Source of the DNA: Microglena sp. YARC
Lineage: Eukaryota; Chlorophyta; Chlorophyceae; Chlamydomonadales; Chlamydomonadaceae
Direction of reading: 5' to 3'
DNA: 64,000 nucleotides
Assembly (NCBI GenBank): GCA_022414725.1
Contig: CM039462.1
Coordinates: 122,889,786 to 122,953,785, forward strand
Below are positions 1-13,036 of this stretch, piece by piece (positions within the stretch are counted from its first letter, which is position 1; every line of letters begins with the position of its first letter). The notes beneath the pieces are model-generated. The model was not told the origin of the DNA, did not search any database, and saw only the letters and a program-made list of their open reading frames with translations. The position numbers were made by a program, and so were the translations under genes.

Positions 1-1803
1 ACGCAGATGTCTGCAAGCTGCTGATGGATCCAGAGGTGGCTGACTTGAGTTCAGGGCCCAGGCGAACTCTGTCAACAGCTGGGCCTTGTGGGCGGCTGCA
101 CAGGAAGGTCACACAGATGTCTGCAAAGCTGCTGATGGATCCAGAGGTGGCTAGACTTGAGTTCAGGTCCCGGGCGAACTCTATCGACAGCAGGGCCTTG
201 TGGCGGCTGCCTATGAAGGTCACGCATATGTCTGCAAGCTGCTGATGGATCAAGAGGTGGCTGGAATTGAGTTTAGGGCCCTGGCAAACTCTAGCAGGGC
301 CTTGTGGGTGGCTGCCAAGGAAGGTCACGCAGATGTCTGCAATCTGCTGATGGATCCAGAGGTGGCTGGAATTGAGTTCAGGCCGGGCGAACGCTAGCGA
401 CAGCACCTGGGCATTGCGTGAGGCTGCCAAGGCAGGTTACGCAGATGTATGCAAGCTGCTCATGGATCCAGCGGTGGCTGGACTCGAGTACAGGGCCCGG
501 GCGAACTCTAGCGACAGCAGGGCCTTGGGGGCGGCTGCCAAGGCAGGACATGCAGATGTCTGCGTGCTGCTGATGGATCCAGAGGTGGCTGGAATTGAGT
601 TCAGGGCCAGGGCGAACTCTAGCGACAGCTGGGCATTGTGGCTGGCTGCCAAGGAAGGTCACGCAGATGTCTGCAAGCTGCTGATGGATCCAGCAGTGGC
701 TGGAATTGAGTTCAGGGCCCTGGCGAACTCTAGCGACAACTGGGCCTTGCGTGAGGCTGCCAAGGAAGGTCACGCAGATGTATGCAATCTGCTGATGGAT
801 CCAGCGGTGGCTGGACTTGAGTTCAGAGCCCGGGCGAATTCTATCGACAGCAGGGCCTTGAGGGCGGCTGCCAAGGCAGGTCACGCAGATGTATGCAAGC
901 TGCTCATGGATCCAGAGGTGGCTGGACTTGAGTTCAGGGCCAGGGCGAACTCTAGCGACAGCTGGGCATTGTGGGCGGCTGCCAAAGAAGGCCATGCAGA
1001 TGTCTGCAAGCTGCTGATGGATCCAGATGTGGCCGGACTCAAGTACAGGGCCAGAGCGAACCATATGAACAGCATGGCCTTGAGGGCGGCTTCCAAGCAG
1101 GTCACGAAATGTCTGCGTGCTGTGATGGATCCAGAGGTGGCTGGAATTGAGTTCAGGGCCCGGCGAACTCTAGAGACAGCAGGGCTTTGTGGGTGGCTGC
1201 CAAAGAAGGTCACGCAGATGTCTGCAAGTTGCTGATGGATACAGAGGTGGCTGGACTTGAGTATAGGGCCCGGGCGAACGCTAGCGACAGCTGGGCATTG
1301 CGTGAGGCTGCCAAGGCAGGTTACGCAGATGTCTGCAAGCTGCTCATGGATCCAGAGGTGGCTGGACTCGAGTACAGGGCCAGGCGCGAACACTTTCGAC
1401 AGCAGGGCCTTGGGGGTCGGCTGCCAAAGAAGGTCACGCAGATGTAATGCAAGCTGCTCATGGATCCAGATGTGGCTGGAGCTTAAGTATAGGGCCGGGC
1501 GACTCTAGCGACAGCAGGGCCTTGGGAACGGCTGCGAAGGCCGGTCACACCGATGTCTGCTTGCTTTTGATGGATCCAGCGGTGGCTGGAATTGAGTTCA
1601 GGGCCCTGGCGAAATCTGTCAACAGCTGGGCCTTGCGTGAGGCTGCGAAGTCCGGTCACGCAGATGTCTGCAAGCTGCTGATGGATCCAGATGTGGCTGG
1701 AATTGAGTTTAGGGCCCGGGCAAACTCTGTCAACAGCTGGGCCTTGCGTGAGTCTGCGAAGGCCGGTGTAGCATGTAAAGGTCCTAATATCCTGCCGTTG
1801 TAG
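1..1803 (+). pseudogene. Ankyrin-repeat gene, copy A, 3' part (5' end outside window)
   Basis: Tandem ankyrin-like repeats with a period of 111 bp (37 codons) fill this stretch; the start codon lies upstream of the window. Each unit reads as a helix-turn-helix ankyrin core (a GHADVCKLLMDPEVAG-like segment) followed by a conserved linker, and most units carry a GGATCC site. The longest uninterrupted frame is 372-1235. Single-base indels move the frame near 170, 390, 1110, 1390 and 1450, so no single frame covers the copy. The final repeat runs into a different tail with a stop at 1801-1803. Ankyrin repeats bind proteins, and with an N-terminal F-box (seen in the sister copies) they usually act as substrate adaptors for SCF ubiquitin ligases; that role is inferred. 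Broken gene versus consensus error in a repeat cannot be separated here. Confidence 0.8.
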
Positions 1804-2200
1804 CATAAATATTTGATTCTGAGGCAGGAACTCTTTGCAAATTATGTAACATAATTCCCTTGTCCGAGTGTAAGCCACAACACATGTTTGAACTCATCGG
1901 CTGGTTGCCCCAACTGCATGCCCACCTGATGTGTGTATGCAGCTCAGGAGGGGAAACTAATCGCGTTCCTGGCTCCCGGCCGATTTGACTGGTTGCTAAA
2001 CATGGTATGGAGCGGAATTGTGATTCCTGCTTTGAAAATTCAAAAAAATATCCAGGAGGCAGGAACACCCATTTGCACCGCTTGCATGCATGAAAGTGGC
2101 AACCCAGGGTTTATAGGGTTTATAGGAGTTTAACATACGCCAACTCATTATTTATTTATCCTGTGCTCTTGCATGCATTGTACACACATGTTTGTAGAAC
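1804..2200. other. Spacer between ankyrin copies A and B with shared 3' and promoter blocks
   Basis: Contains the 3' block shared by the copies (a stretch around GCATAAATATTTGATT, then GAGGCAGGAA), a relic of the MITE-2 terminal repeat (about 1965-2080, ending GGCAGGAACACCCATT), and the upstream block with two GGGTTTATA units at about 2107-2128. No other gene is seen. Confidence 0.6.
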
Positions 2201-3913
2201 ATGCAGTCGCACACGCTATCATCGGTATTCCTAACGTTTCCCCATGACATTCTTGATCGTATTACCCTATTCTCTTCCAACCCCAAGATTGTATTAGTGT
2301 GTAAAACTCTGCACAATAGATTTTCTGGGATGCCCCTTACCGGACTGATCCAACCACCACATGCGAGTTGGAGAGATGATGGCGAAAGGGGGGGCGCGCG
2401 ACCTTCTAGCAGTATGCTTGGGTGTCCATCCTCTTGTACAGGTTAAGGGGTCCTACAATTGAGGGCGAACCAAAATGAAAACAAGGCTTCTCTATGTGGC
2501 TGCCAGGGTCAGGTCACGCAGATGTCTGCAAGTTGCTGATGGATCCAGCGGTGGCTGGAATTGAGTACAGGCGTGGCGAACTCTAGCAACAGCAGGGCTT
2601 GTTTGAGGCTGCCAAGGCAGGTCAAGCAGATGTTCTGCAAGCTGTTGATGGATCCAGCGGTGGCTGGATTGAGTTCAGGGCCAGGGCAAAAAACTCTACC
2701 GCAGCAGGGCCTTGTGGGCGGCTGCCAAGGAAGGTCACGCGATGTTCTGCAAGCTGGCTGATGGATCCAGCGGTGGCTGGACTTGAGTTCAGGGCAAGGC
2801 GAACTCTACAGCCAGCAGGGCCTTGGTGGGCGGCTGCGAAGGACGGGCACGCCGATGTCTGCAAGATGCTGATGGATTCCAGCGTGGCTGGAGTTGAGTT
2901 CAGGGCCAGGCGAACTCTACGACAGCTGGGCATTGTGGGCGCTGCATGAAGGTCACGCGATGTCTGCAAGATGCTGATGGATCCAGCGTGGCTGGAATTG
3001 AGTTCAGGGCCAGGGCGAACTTTAGCGACAGCAGGCCTTGTCGTGAGGCTGCCAGTGCAGGTCACGCAGATGTCTGCAAGCTGCTCATGGATCCAGAGGT
3101 GGACTGGGCTTGAATTCAGGCCAGGGCGAACTCTAACGACAGCTGGGCATTGTGGCGGCTGCCAATGAAGGTCACGCAGATGTCTGCAAGCTGCTATGGA
3201 TCCAGATGTGGCTGGAATTGAGTTCAGGGCCCGGGCGAACCTCTAGATACAGCAGGGCTTGGGGCGGCTGCATGTGCAGGTCACGCAGATGTCTGTAAGA
3301 TGCTGATGGATCCAGAGGTGGCTGGACTTGAGTTCAGGGCCAGGGCGAATTCTGACAACAGCAGTGCCTTGTGGGCGGCCGCAACGAAAGGTCTTGCAGA
3401 TGTCTGCAAGATGCTGATGGATCCAGAGGTGGCTGGGACTTGAGTTCAGGGTCCCAGGGCGGAACTCTGTCGACAGCAGGGCCTTGGGGGGGGCTGCAAC
3501 GAAAGGTCTCGCAGATGTCTGCAAGCTGCTCATGGATCCAGCGGTGGCTGGACTTGAGTTCAGGGCCAGGGCGAACTCTCAAGACAGCAGGGCCTTGGGG
3601 GGCGGCTGCAATAAAAGGTCACGCAGATGTTATGCAATTGCTGATGGATCCAGCGAGGTGGCTGGACTTGAGTACAGGGCAGGGCAACTCTATTAGACAG
3701 CAGGGCTTGTGTGAGGCTGCCAATGCAGGTCACGCAGATGTCTGCAAGCTGCTGATGGATCCAGCGGTGGCTGGACTCAAGTTCAGGGCCAGGGCGAACT
3801 CTAGAGACAGCAGGGCCTTGGGGGCGGCTGCAAAGGAAGGTCACGCAGATGTCTGCAAGCTGCTGATGGATCCAGCGGTGGCTGGACTTTACGTTTCTTT
3901 CTTGCCACCGTAG
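2201..3913 (+). pseudogene. F-box/ankyrin gene, copy B, frameshifted
   Basis: The start at 2201 is the conserved MQSHT/MHSHT start of this family. The first ~75 codons hold an F-box-like segment (phenylalanine/proline-rich start, DILDRI, then SNPKIVLVCKTLHNRFSG), followed by the conserved GEMMAKGGRADLL segment, where the frame is lost near 2390. About 14 repeats of 37 residues follow in shifting frames. The gene ends in a divergent last repeat with stop at 3911-3913. Numerous single-base gains and losses, about one per repeat, make this copy unreadable as given. Probable original role: F-box substrate adaptor, by family knowledge only. Confidence 0.8.
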
Positions 3914-4313
3914 GTCAAGATGACTTTTCAGAAATGTGTTCAGTTTGCTCAAGCGAAAATATCGCTGCGTGTGCCCAATAATTCCAGATGTAGCATAAAT
4001 ATTTGATTATGAGGCAAGAACTCTTTGAAAATGATTGATGCGCACGATGTAAGCAACACGTTTTGATTGTCAGGCTACTAGAAGGCAATTTGATCATGTA
4101 ACTTCTGTCTTTACAGGCCTTGAATGTTTTGTGTCAATCTCCTGAAGACAGTATCTGTATTGACAAGATCGGTTACAAAACTTGAATTGGTCAAATCCCC
4201 AAACTAAAAGGTGTCCCACAATCAAATGTCCCTAGCTGTATGAATGATCGGTTACAAAACTGTGATGAAACTTGAATTACTTAAGTAATAGAAAAGATGT
4301 AGTTACATCGAAC
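3914..4313. other. Spacer between ankyrin copies B and C
   Basis: Holds the shared 3' block (CAGTTTGCTCAAGCGAAAAT, then an AT-rich stretch) and a short segment matching another repeated motif (GTCCCACAATCAAATGTCCC at about 4205, seen again at 50944). The usual GGGTTTATA promoter block is missing here, unlike the other copies. No gene seen. Confidence 0.5.
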
Positions 4314-6466
4314 ATAGCGGTCGCACACGCGATCATCGTTTTTCCACTTCCTTGCGTGTCCCCATGACATTCTTGATCGTATTTGCACTATTCTCTTCCA
4401 ACCCAAAGATTGTATTAGTGTGTAAAACTCTGCATAACAGATTTCTGGATGGCCCCTTACCGGACAGATCCAAACACCACAGAGAGTTGGAGAGATTTGA
4501 TGGCGAAAGGGGGGCGCCGCGACCTTCTAGCAGTATGCTTGGTGTCCAATCTCTTGTACAAGTTGATGCGGGCCTACAATTGAGGGCGAACCAAAATTAA
4601 AAACAAGCTTCTCTATGTGCTGCCAATGAAGGTCACGCAGATGTCTGCAAGTGCTGATGGATCCAGAGGTGCTGGATGAGTTCAGGGCCAGGGCGAACCA
4701 TATCAACAGCATGGTCTTTGTGGGCTGGCTGCCAAGGCAGGTCACGCAGATGTCTGCGCCTGCTGCTGAGTCCAGCGGTGGGCTGGCTTTGAGTTTCAGA
4801 GCCTGGGCAAACTTAGAAAACAGCAGGGCATTAGGGGCGGTCTGCCAATGAAGTCACGCAGATGTCTGCAAGCTGCTCTGGATCCAGATGTGCTGGAATT
4901 GAGTTCAGGGCCAGGGCGAACCATTATGAACAGCTGGCCTTGCGTGAGGCTGCCTATGCAGGTCACGCAGATGTCTGCAAGAATGCTGATGGATCCAGAG
5001 GTGGCTGGACTTGAGTACATGGCCTGGCGAACTCTACGACAGCATTCCATACGCGGGCCTTGTGGAGGCGCTTGCAGTAGCAATGCCAGGGTCACGCAGA
5101 TGTCTGCAAGGCTGCTCATGGATCCAGCGGTGGCTGGAAGTACATGGCGCCCATGCGAACTCTAGAGACAGCATGCTTGCATTTGTGGAGGCTGCCAAGG
5201 CCGTCACGCAGATGTCTGCTTGCTGCCATGGATCAGCGGTGGCTGAATTGAGTACAGGGCCCGGGCGAACATATCAACAGCAGGGCCTTGGGGGCGGCTG
5301 CTAGAGGAAGGTCACGCAGATGTCTGCAAGCTGCTTATGGATCCGCGGTGATGCTGGACTTGAGTATAGGGCCCGGGCGAACGCTAGCGACAGCTGGGCC
5401 TTGTGGAGGCAGTGAGGCCCAAGGCAGGTCACGCAGATATCTGCTTACTTTTGATGGATCAGCGGTGCTGACTTGAGTACAGGGCTGAGCGAACTCTAGC
5501 GACAGCAGGGCTTGTAAGGGAGGCTGCCAATGAAGGTCACGCAGATGTCTGCAAGCTGCTCATGGATCAGCTGTGGTTGGGACCCTTGAGTACAGGGCCC
5601 TGGCGAACTCTACATCGGACAGCAGGCGCTGTGTGCGGCTTGCAAGGAAGGACACGAAGATGTCTGCAAGATGCTCATGGATCCAGCGGTGCTGGAATTG
5701 AGTACATGGGCCCTGGGAACTCTAGAGACAGCAGCTGGCATTGTGTGCGGCTGCCAAGAAGGTCACGCAGATGTATGCAACTGCTCATGGATCCAGCGGT
5801 GGCTGGAATGAGTACATAGCCAGGGCGAACATATCAACAGCAGAGCATTGTTGCTGGCTGCCAAGGAAGGTCACGCAGATGTCTGCAAGCTGCTGATGGA
5901 TCCAGTGTTTGGGGACTTGCGAGTACATGGCCAGGGCTAACCATATAACAGCATGGCCTTCAGGTGGCGGTTGCCACATGCGCTCAAGGCAGGTCACGCA
6001 GATGTCTGCTTGCTGCTGATGGATCCAGCGGCTGGCTGGAATTGAGTTCAGGGCCCGGGCGCAACTCTGTCAACAGCTGGGCCATTGGGGAGGCTGCCAA
6101 GGAAGTCGTCACGCAGATGTTGCAAGCTGCTCATGAATCCAGAGGTTGCTGGAATTGAGTTCAGGGCCAGGGCGAACTTATCGACAGCAGGGCATTGTGG
6201 CTGGCTGCCAAGTGGGGCAGGTCACGCAGATGTCTGCAAGCTGCTGATGGATCCAGCGGTGGCTGGAATTGAGTTCAAGGGCCAGGGCGAACTCTAACGA
6301 CAGCAGGGCATTGTGTCTGGCTGCCAAGGCAGGTCACGCAGATGTCTGCAAGCTGCTGAATGTCATCCAGGTGGGTGCGCTGGAATTGAGTTCAGGCCTC
6401 CGGGCGAACTCTTCCAACAGCTGGGCATTGTGTGAGGCTGCAAAGGAAGGGCACGCAGATGTCTGA
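4314..6466 (+). pseudogene. F-box/ankyrin gene, copy C, start codon lost and frameshifted
   Basis: Aligned with sister copies, the start codon has become ATAG-G, so the conserved ATG is lost. The F-box segment is still readable at about 4352-4480. About 17 repeats follow with roughly one indel each; among the nine tandem copies this one is the most degraded. It ends near 6466, where a TGA interrupts the last repeat. Loss of both the start codon and the upstream GGGTTTATA block argues for real decay in this copy rather than only sequencing error. Confidence 0.75.
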
Positions 6467-6983
6467 TTGATTTTGATGGATGTACAGTCACGGAATACTT
6501 GAATGAAACCGCTTCGTGTACGGCAACACCTGCCGCAAATGCGTGTAACCTAATATTGTCGCGACCATTTCGAGATGGTTTCGGACCTGGTCTGGTTGGA
6601 ATCGAAATTCATCGGAGAGCTAATCTCTGGTTGGCGAGATTGAGTGATCGTTCGACTCGGCTCTTAACTTCTGCTTTGAAAAATTCAAAAGAATCGCCGA
6701 GGGAGGCAGGAACACCCATTCTATATAACGGTAAGTACCCATTCCAAGGACAAGCCTATACCGCAAGAGTTTGCAGATCAAGTCAAAAAAGTATTTATTT
6801 ATACCCATATCCAATGCTGATGTCTTGCATGCCAGGAAGTGAAACCCAGGGTTTATAGGGTTTATCCAAACTCAGTATTTATTTATACCATCAGTCGGGT
6901 GTGCCATACCAATTACACATGCTGCACAGTGCTGCTATACCAACACATTGTATGCCATACCATTTGCACATCGAACGGATCGA
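6467..6983. other. Spacer between ankyrin copies C and D
   Basis: Carries the segment common to several spacers (CGACCATTTCGAGATGG near 6565, then CTAATCTCTGGTTGGCGAG), a MITE-2-like end (GGCAGGAACACCCATT near 6703), and the promoter block with GGGTTTATAGGGTTTAT at about 6849-6866. No gene is supported. Confidence 0.55.
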
Positions 6984-9317
6984 ATGCAGTCGCACACAAA
7001 GTCCCCTTCGCGGCGATCATCGTTTCACTACTTTACGTGTCCCATGACCATTCTTGATCGTATTGCCCTATTCTCTTCCAACACAAAAGATTGTATTAGT
7101 GTGCAAAACTATGCGCAACAGATTTCAGGATTGCCCCTTACCCGACTGATCAACACCACAGAGAGTTGGAGAGATGATGTCCGAAAGGCGACCTTTCGCC
7201 GACATGTTCTTCTAGCAGTATGCTTGGTGTCCAATGTCTTTCTCTTGTTTAAAGGTGAACGGCGGGTCCTACATTGAGGTGCGATAACCAAAATGAAAAA
7301 CTTAGCTTCTCCAGCATGTGGCTGCCAAGGAAGATCACGCAGATGTCTGCAAGCTGCTCATGGATCCAGGGTCCGCGGTGGCTGGAATTGAGTTCAGGGC
7401 CAGGGCGAACTCTAGAGAAAGCTGGCCTTGTGCCGGCGGCTGCCAATGAAGGTCACGCAGATGTCTGGCTGCTCATGGATCCAGAGTGGCCGGAATTGAG
7501 TTCAGGGCCAGGGCGAACTCTATCGACAGCAGGCATTGTGGACGGCCTGCAAGGGAAGGTCATGCAGATGTATGCAAGCTGCTGATGGATCCAGCGGTGG
7601 CTGGAATTGAGTTCAGGCCAGGCGGGGGAACTCTAGCGAAAGCAGTGGCCTTGTGGTGTTGCTGCAGAGGGGAAGGTCACGCAGATGTCTGCAGATTGCT
7701 CATGGATCCAGCGGTGACTGGAATTGAGCTAAGGGCCATGGCGAACTCTAGATGACAGCTGGCATTGGTGGGCAGCTGCCAAGGAAGGTCACGCAGATGT
7801 CTTGCAAGCTGCTGATGGATCCAGAGGGTGGCTGGAATTGCTTCAGCGTTGCCAGGGAGGCGAACTCTAGAGACAGCAGGGCCTTGTGTGAGGCTGCAAC
7901 GAAAGGTCACGCAGATGTTTGCAAGCTGCTCATGGATCCAGCGGTGGCTGGACTTGAGTATAGGGCCCTGGCGAACTCATGCGACAGCTGGGCTTTGCGT
8001 GATGCGGCAAAGGAAGGTCACGCAGCATGTCTGCAAGCTGTTGATGGATCAGTGGTTGGCTGGACTTGAAGTTCAGGGCCCTGGCGAACTCATGCTGCGA
8101 CAGCTGGGCTTGCGTGATGCCGGCAAAGGAAGGTACGCAGATGTCTGCAAGCTGTTGATGGATCCAGTGGTGGCTGGACTTGAGCTTCAGGGCAGGGCGA
8201 ATTCTAGAGACAGCAGGGGCATTGTGGCTGTCTGCCAAGGCAGGTCACCGCAATGTCTGCAGGCTGCTGATGGATCCAGATGTGGCTGGACTTGAGCTAT
8301 TACAGCAAGCCTTGGCGAACTCTAGAGACTATTGAGTTTGGCATTGTGGCTGGCTGCCATGCAGGTCACGCAGATGTCTGCAAGCTGCTAATGGATCAGC
8401 GGGTGGCTGGACTTGATTTCAGGGCCGGGCGAACTCTAGCGACAGCATGGCCTTTGGGGCGGCTGCCAAGGAAGGTCACGCAGATGTCTGCAAAGCTTCT
8501 TGGATCAGCAGTGGCTGGAATTGAGTTCAGGGCCCCCGGGCGAACTCTAGCGACAGCAGGCCTTAGGTGGCGCTTGCAAAGGAGGTCACGCAGATGTCTG
8601 CAAGCTGCTCATGGATCAAGAGGTGGCTGGAATTGAGTTCAGGGCCAGGGCGAACTGTAACGACAGCAGGGCCTTGTGGGCGGCTGCCAAGGAAGGTCAC
8701 GCAGATGTCTGCAAGCTGCTCATGGATCCAGAGGTGGCTGGACTTCAGTACAGGGCAGGGCGAACTAATCATAGCATGGCTTGTGGCGGCGGCCAAGGCA
8801 GGTCACGCAGATGTCTGCAATCTGCTCATGGATCCAGAGGTGGCTGGACTTGAGTTCAGGCCCGGGAAACTCTAGAACAGCAGGTCATTGGGGGCAGCTG
8901 CCAAGAAGGTCAGCGCATGTCTGCAAGCTGCTGATGGATCCAGAGATGGACTGGAATTGAGTTCAGGGCCGGCGAACTCAAGCGACCAGCAGGGCCTTGT
9001 GTGAGGCTTCAAGGAAGGTCACGCTGATGTCTGCAAGCTGCTGACTGGATCCAGCGCGTGGCTGGACTTGAGTTCAGGGCCCCGGCGAACGCTAGCGACA
9101 GCTGGGCCTTGTGTGAGGCTTCCAAGCAGCAGTCACGCAGATGTCTGCAAGCTGCTGATGGATCCAGCGGTGGTGGACTTGATTTCAGGGCCCGGGCCGG
9201 GCGAAACCTCTCTCTGTCACCAGCAGGGCATTGGGGCGGCTGCAAATCGAGGTCACGCCGATGTCTGCTTGCTTTTGATGGATCCAGAGGCGGCTGGCCC
9301 GAGTACAGGGCCATGTG
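6984..9317 (+). pseudogene. F-box/ankyrin gene, copy D, frameshifted
   Basis: ATG at 6984 matches the family start. The F-box segment is partly scrambled by insertions (for example around 6995-7050 and 7190). About 19 repeats of 111 bp follow, with frames changing nearly every repeat. The last repeat ends in the PEAAGP-type tail shared by copies E, G and H, with a stop near 9315. The indels are mostly single bases at random positions, which is how an unpolished long-read consensus of a repeat looks, although decay would look the same. Confidence 0.78.
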
Positions 9318-9607
9318 AATCTTGACAGCAGCTGGGTCTTGCCACGTAGAGCAAGTATTTATCACTCTCCTCAAAACTTTTCAGAAATGTGTTCAGTTTG
9401 CTCAAGCGAAATATCGCTGCGTTTTGTTCCCAATATTCCAGATGTAGCAGAAATATTCTGAAATCGCCAATCCCACTCGTACACTATAATGGTCTGTCGA
9501 CGCCTTTATATCAACCGTTTATTGGGATGTTTCATCCCGATTTACTGTTCCGACTGCTAGTAGCTGCCTAATTAAGGCTTGAAGGCCAGAGGAATAGACA
9601 CGTGAAC
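9318..9607. other. Spacer with a relic of a MITE-1 L-type end
   Basis: Shared 3' block at about 9370-9450. At about 9505-9560 an inverted L-type MITE-1 end is visible (CGTTTATTGGGATGTTTCAT, then TTTACTGTTCCGACTG), interrupted by a few extra bases. No gene. Confidence 0.5.
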
Positions 9608-12600
9608 ATGGAGTCGCATCGCCCACCGATCATCGTTTTCCACTCCTTGCGTGTCCCCATGACATTCTTGATCGTATTGCCCTATTCTCTTCCAACCCAA
9701 GATTGTATTAGTGTGTAAAACTCTGCACACAACAGATTTTCTTTTTGATGGATGGCCCCTTACCAACTGATCAACCACCACAGCGAGTTGGAGAGATGAT
9801 GGCGAAAGGGGGTCGCGCCGCCGACCTTCTAGAAGTATGCTTGGTGTCCAATCCTCTTGTACAGGTTAATGGCGTACAATTGAGGGCGAACCAAAATGAA
9901 AACAAACTTCTCTATGTGGTGGCCAAGGAAGGCCACGCAGATTGTCTGCAAGCTGCTCATCGGGATCCAGAGTGGCTGGACTTGAGTTCAGGGCCAGGGC
10001 GACTCTAGCGACAGCTGGGCATTGTGGGCGGCTGCCACGGCAGCACGCACGCAGAGTCTGCAAGCTGCTCATGGGATCCAGTGGCGGCCTGGAATTGAGT
10101 TCAGGCCCTGGCGAACTCTAGCGACAGCGGGGCCTTACGTGTGGCTGCCAAGGCAGGTCACGCAGATGTCTGCAAGCTGCTCATGGATCCTGTGGTGGCT
10201 GGAATTGAATTCAGAGCCCTGGCGAACTCTAGCGACAGCAGGGCCTTGTGGGAGGCTGCCAATGAAGGTCACGCAGATGTCTGCAGGCTGCTGATGGATC
10301 CAGATGTGGCTGGACTTGAGTTCAGAGCCTTGGCGAACTCTAGAGACAGCTGGGCCTTGTGGGAGGCTGCAAGGGAAGGTCACGCAGATGTCTGCAAGCT
10401 GCTCATGGATCCAGATGTGGCTGGACTTGAGTTCAGGGCCCAGGCGAACTCTGTCAACAGCTTGGCCTTGTATGCGGCTGCACATGCAGGCCACGCAGAT
10501 GTCTGCAAGCTGCTGATGGATCCAGAGGTGGCTGGACTTGAGTTCAGGGCCATGGCGTACACTTTCGACAGCAGAGCATTGTTGGCGGCTGCCAAGGCAG
10601 GTCACGCAGATGTCTGCAAGCTGCTGATGGATCCAAAGGTGGCTGGACTTGAGTACAGGGCCCGGGCGAACAATGTCAACAGCAGGGCCTTGCGGGAGGC
10701 TGCACAGGAAGGTCACGCAGATGTCTGCAAGCTGCTGATGGATCCAGAGGTGGCTGGACTTGAGTACAGGGCCCGGGCGAACAATGACAACAGCAGGGTC
10801 TTGCGGGAGGCTGCACAGGAAGGTCACGCAGATGTCTACAAGCTGCTCACGGATCCAGAGGTGTGCTGGAACTTGAGTTCGGGCCATGGCGTTACACTTT
10901 CGACAGCAGAGCATTGTGGGCGGCTGCCAAGGCAGGTCACGCAGATGTCTGCAAGCTGCTGATGGATCCAAAGGTGGCTGGACTTGAGTACAGGGCCCGG
11001 GCGAACAATGACAACAGCAGGGCCTTGCGGGAGGCTGCACAGGAAGGTCACGCAGATGTCTGCAAGCTGCTGATGGATCCAGAGGTGGCTGGACTTGAGT
11101 ACAGGGGCCGGGCGAACAATGACAACAGCAGGGGTCTTGCGGGAGGCTGCACAGGGGTCACGCAGATGTCTGCAAGCTGCTCACGGATCAGAGGTGGCTG
11201 GAATTCGAGTCAGGGCCGGGCGAACTCAAGCGACAGCAGGGCCTTGTGCGAGGCTTCCAAGGCAGGTCACGCTGATGTCTGCAAGCTGCTGATGGATCCA
11301 GAGGTGGCTGGAATTGAGTTCAGGGCCCGGGCGAACGCTAGCGACAGCTGGGCATTGCGTGAGGCTGCCAAGGCAGGTTACGCAGATGTATGCAAGCTGC
11401 TCATGGATCCAGCGGTGGCTGGACTCGAGTACAGGTCCAGGGCGAACTCTAGCGACAGCAGGGTCTTGTGGGCGGCTGCAGAGGAAAGGTCACGCCAGAG
11501 TCTGCCAAGCTGCTCATGGATCCAGAGGTGGCTGAATTGAGTTCAGGGCAGGGCGAACTCTAGCGACAGCTGGGCATTGTGGCTGGCTGCCAAGGAAGGT
11601 CACGCAGATGTCTGCAAGCTGCTGATGGATCCAGCAGTGGCTGGACTTGGAGTTCAGGGCCCTGGCGAACATCTAGCGACAACTGGGGGGCCTTGCGTGA
11701 GGCTGCCAAGTGAAGGTCACGCAGATGTCTGCAATCTGCTGATGGATCCAGCGGTGGCTGGACTTGAGTTCAGAGCCTGGGCGAATTCTAGAGACAGCAG
11801 GGGCTTGGGGTCGGCGGCCAATGCAGGCCACTCAGATGTATGCAAGCTGCTCATGGATCCAGAGGTGGCTGGACTTGAGTTCAGGGCCCGGGCGAACTCT
11901 AGCGACAGCTGGGCATTGTGGGCGGCTGCCAAAGAAGGTCACGCAGATGTCTGCAAGCTGCTCATGGATCCAGCAGTGGCCGGACTCAAGTACAGGGCCA
12001 GGGCGAACCATATGAACAGCATGGCCTTGAGGGCGGCTTCCAAGGCAGGTCACGCAGATGTCTGCGTGCTGCTGATGGATCCAGAGGTGGCTGGAATTGA
12101 GTTCAGGGCCTGGGCGAACTCTAGAGACAGCAGGGCTTTGTGGCTGGCTGCCAAGGAAGGTCACGCAGATGTCTGCAAGCTGCTGATGGATCCAGCAGTG
12201 GCTGGACTTGAGTGCAGGGCCCGGGCGAACGCTAGCGACAGCTGGGCATTGCGTGAGGCTGCCAAGGCAGGTTACGCAGATGTCTGCAAGCTGCTCGTGG
12301 ATCCAGAGGTGGCTGGACTCGAGTACAGGGCCAGGGCGAACACTTTCGACAGCAGGGCCTTGGGGTCGGCTGCCAAAGAAGGTCACGCAGATGTATGCAA
12401 GCTGCTCATGGATCCAGATGTGGCTGGACTTAAGTATAGGGCCCGGGCGAACTCTAGCGACAGCAGGGCTTGGGAAGGCTTGCGAAGGCGGTCACACCGA
12501 TGTCTGCTTGCTTTTGATGGATTCCAGCGGTGGCTGGAATTGAGTTCAGGGCCCTGGCGAACTCTGTCAACAGCTGGGCCTTGCGTGAGGCTGCGAAGTC

Positions 12601-12783
12601 CGGTCACGCAGATGTCTGCAAGCTGCTGATGGATCCAGATGTGGCTGGACTTGAGTTTAGGGCCCGGGCGAACTCTGTCAACAGCTGTGCCTTGAGTGAG
12701 GCTGCGAAGGCCGGTCACACCGATGTCTGCTTGCTTTTGATGGATCTAGAGGCGGCTGGCCCCCCGAGTACAGGGCCATTGTG
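9608..12783 (+). pseudogene. F-box/ankyrin gene, copy E, the largest, with long intact stretches
   Basis: Start at 9608 (MESHR, a variant of the MHSHT start). It has the F-box, then the GEMMAKGG segment at about 9797, then about 25 repeats of 37 residues. Two long blocks are open: 10141-10962 and 11577-12629 (the latter about 9 repeats in one frame). Repeats within 10.6-11.2 kb are almost identical in pairs (a block at 10640-10850 recurs at 10970-11190), which shows recent internal duplication or gene conversion. The end is the PEAAGP-type tail at about 12783. A few single-base shifts (about 10865, 11130, 11500, 11660, 12470) would have to be corrected for a product of more than 1000 residues. 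Confidence 0.8.
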
Positions 12784-13036
12784 AATCTTGACAGCAGCTG
12801 GTCTTGCCACACGTAGAGCAAGTATTTATCCACTCTCCTCAAACTTTTCAGAAATGTTTCAGTTTGCTCAAGCGAAAATATCGCTGCGTGTTCCCAACTA
12901 ATTCCAGATGTAGCATAAAATATTTGATTCTGAGGCAGGAACTCTTTGAAAATGATTATTGATTTCGCACGATGTGCAGGCAACACTTTGTAAGCTTGCT
13001 TTCCCCATTCTCGAGCCTGGTTTGCTGCATCTTTTG

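Noticed and set aside
378..1064. Long minus-strand open frames across the ankyrin arrays (also at 10135-11040 and 20138-20860)
   Set aside because: They mirror the repeat on the sense strand; the 111-bp period has no stops on the other strand by chance and the translation has no family match.
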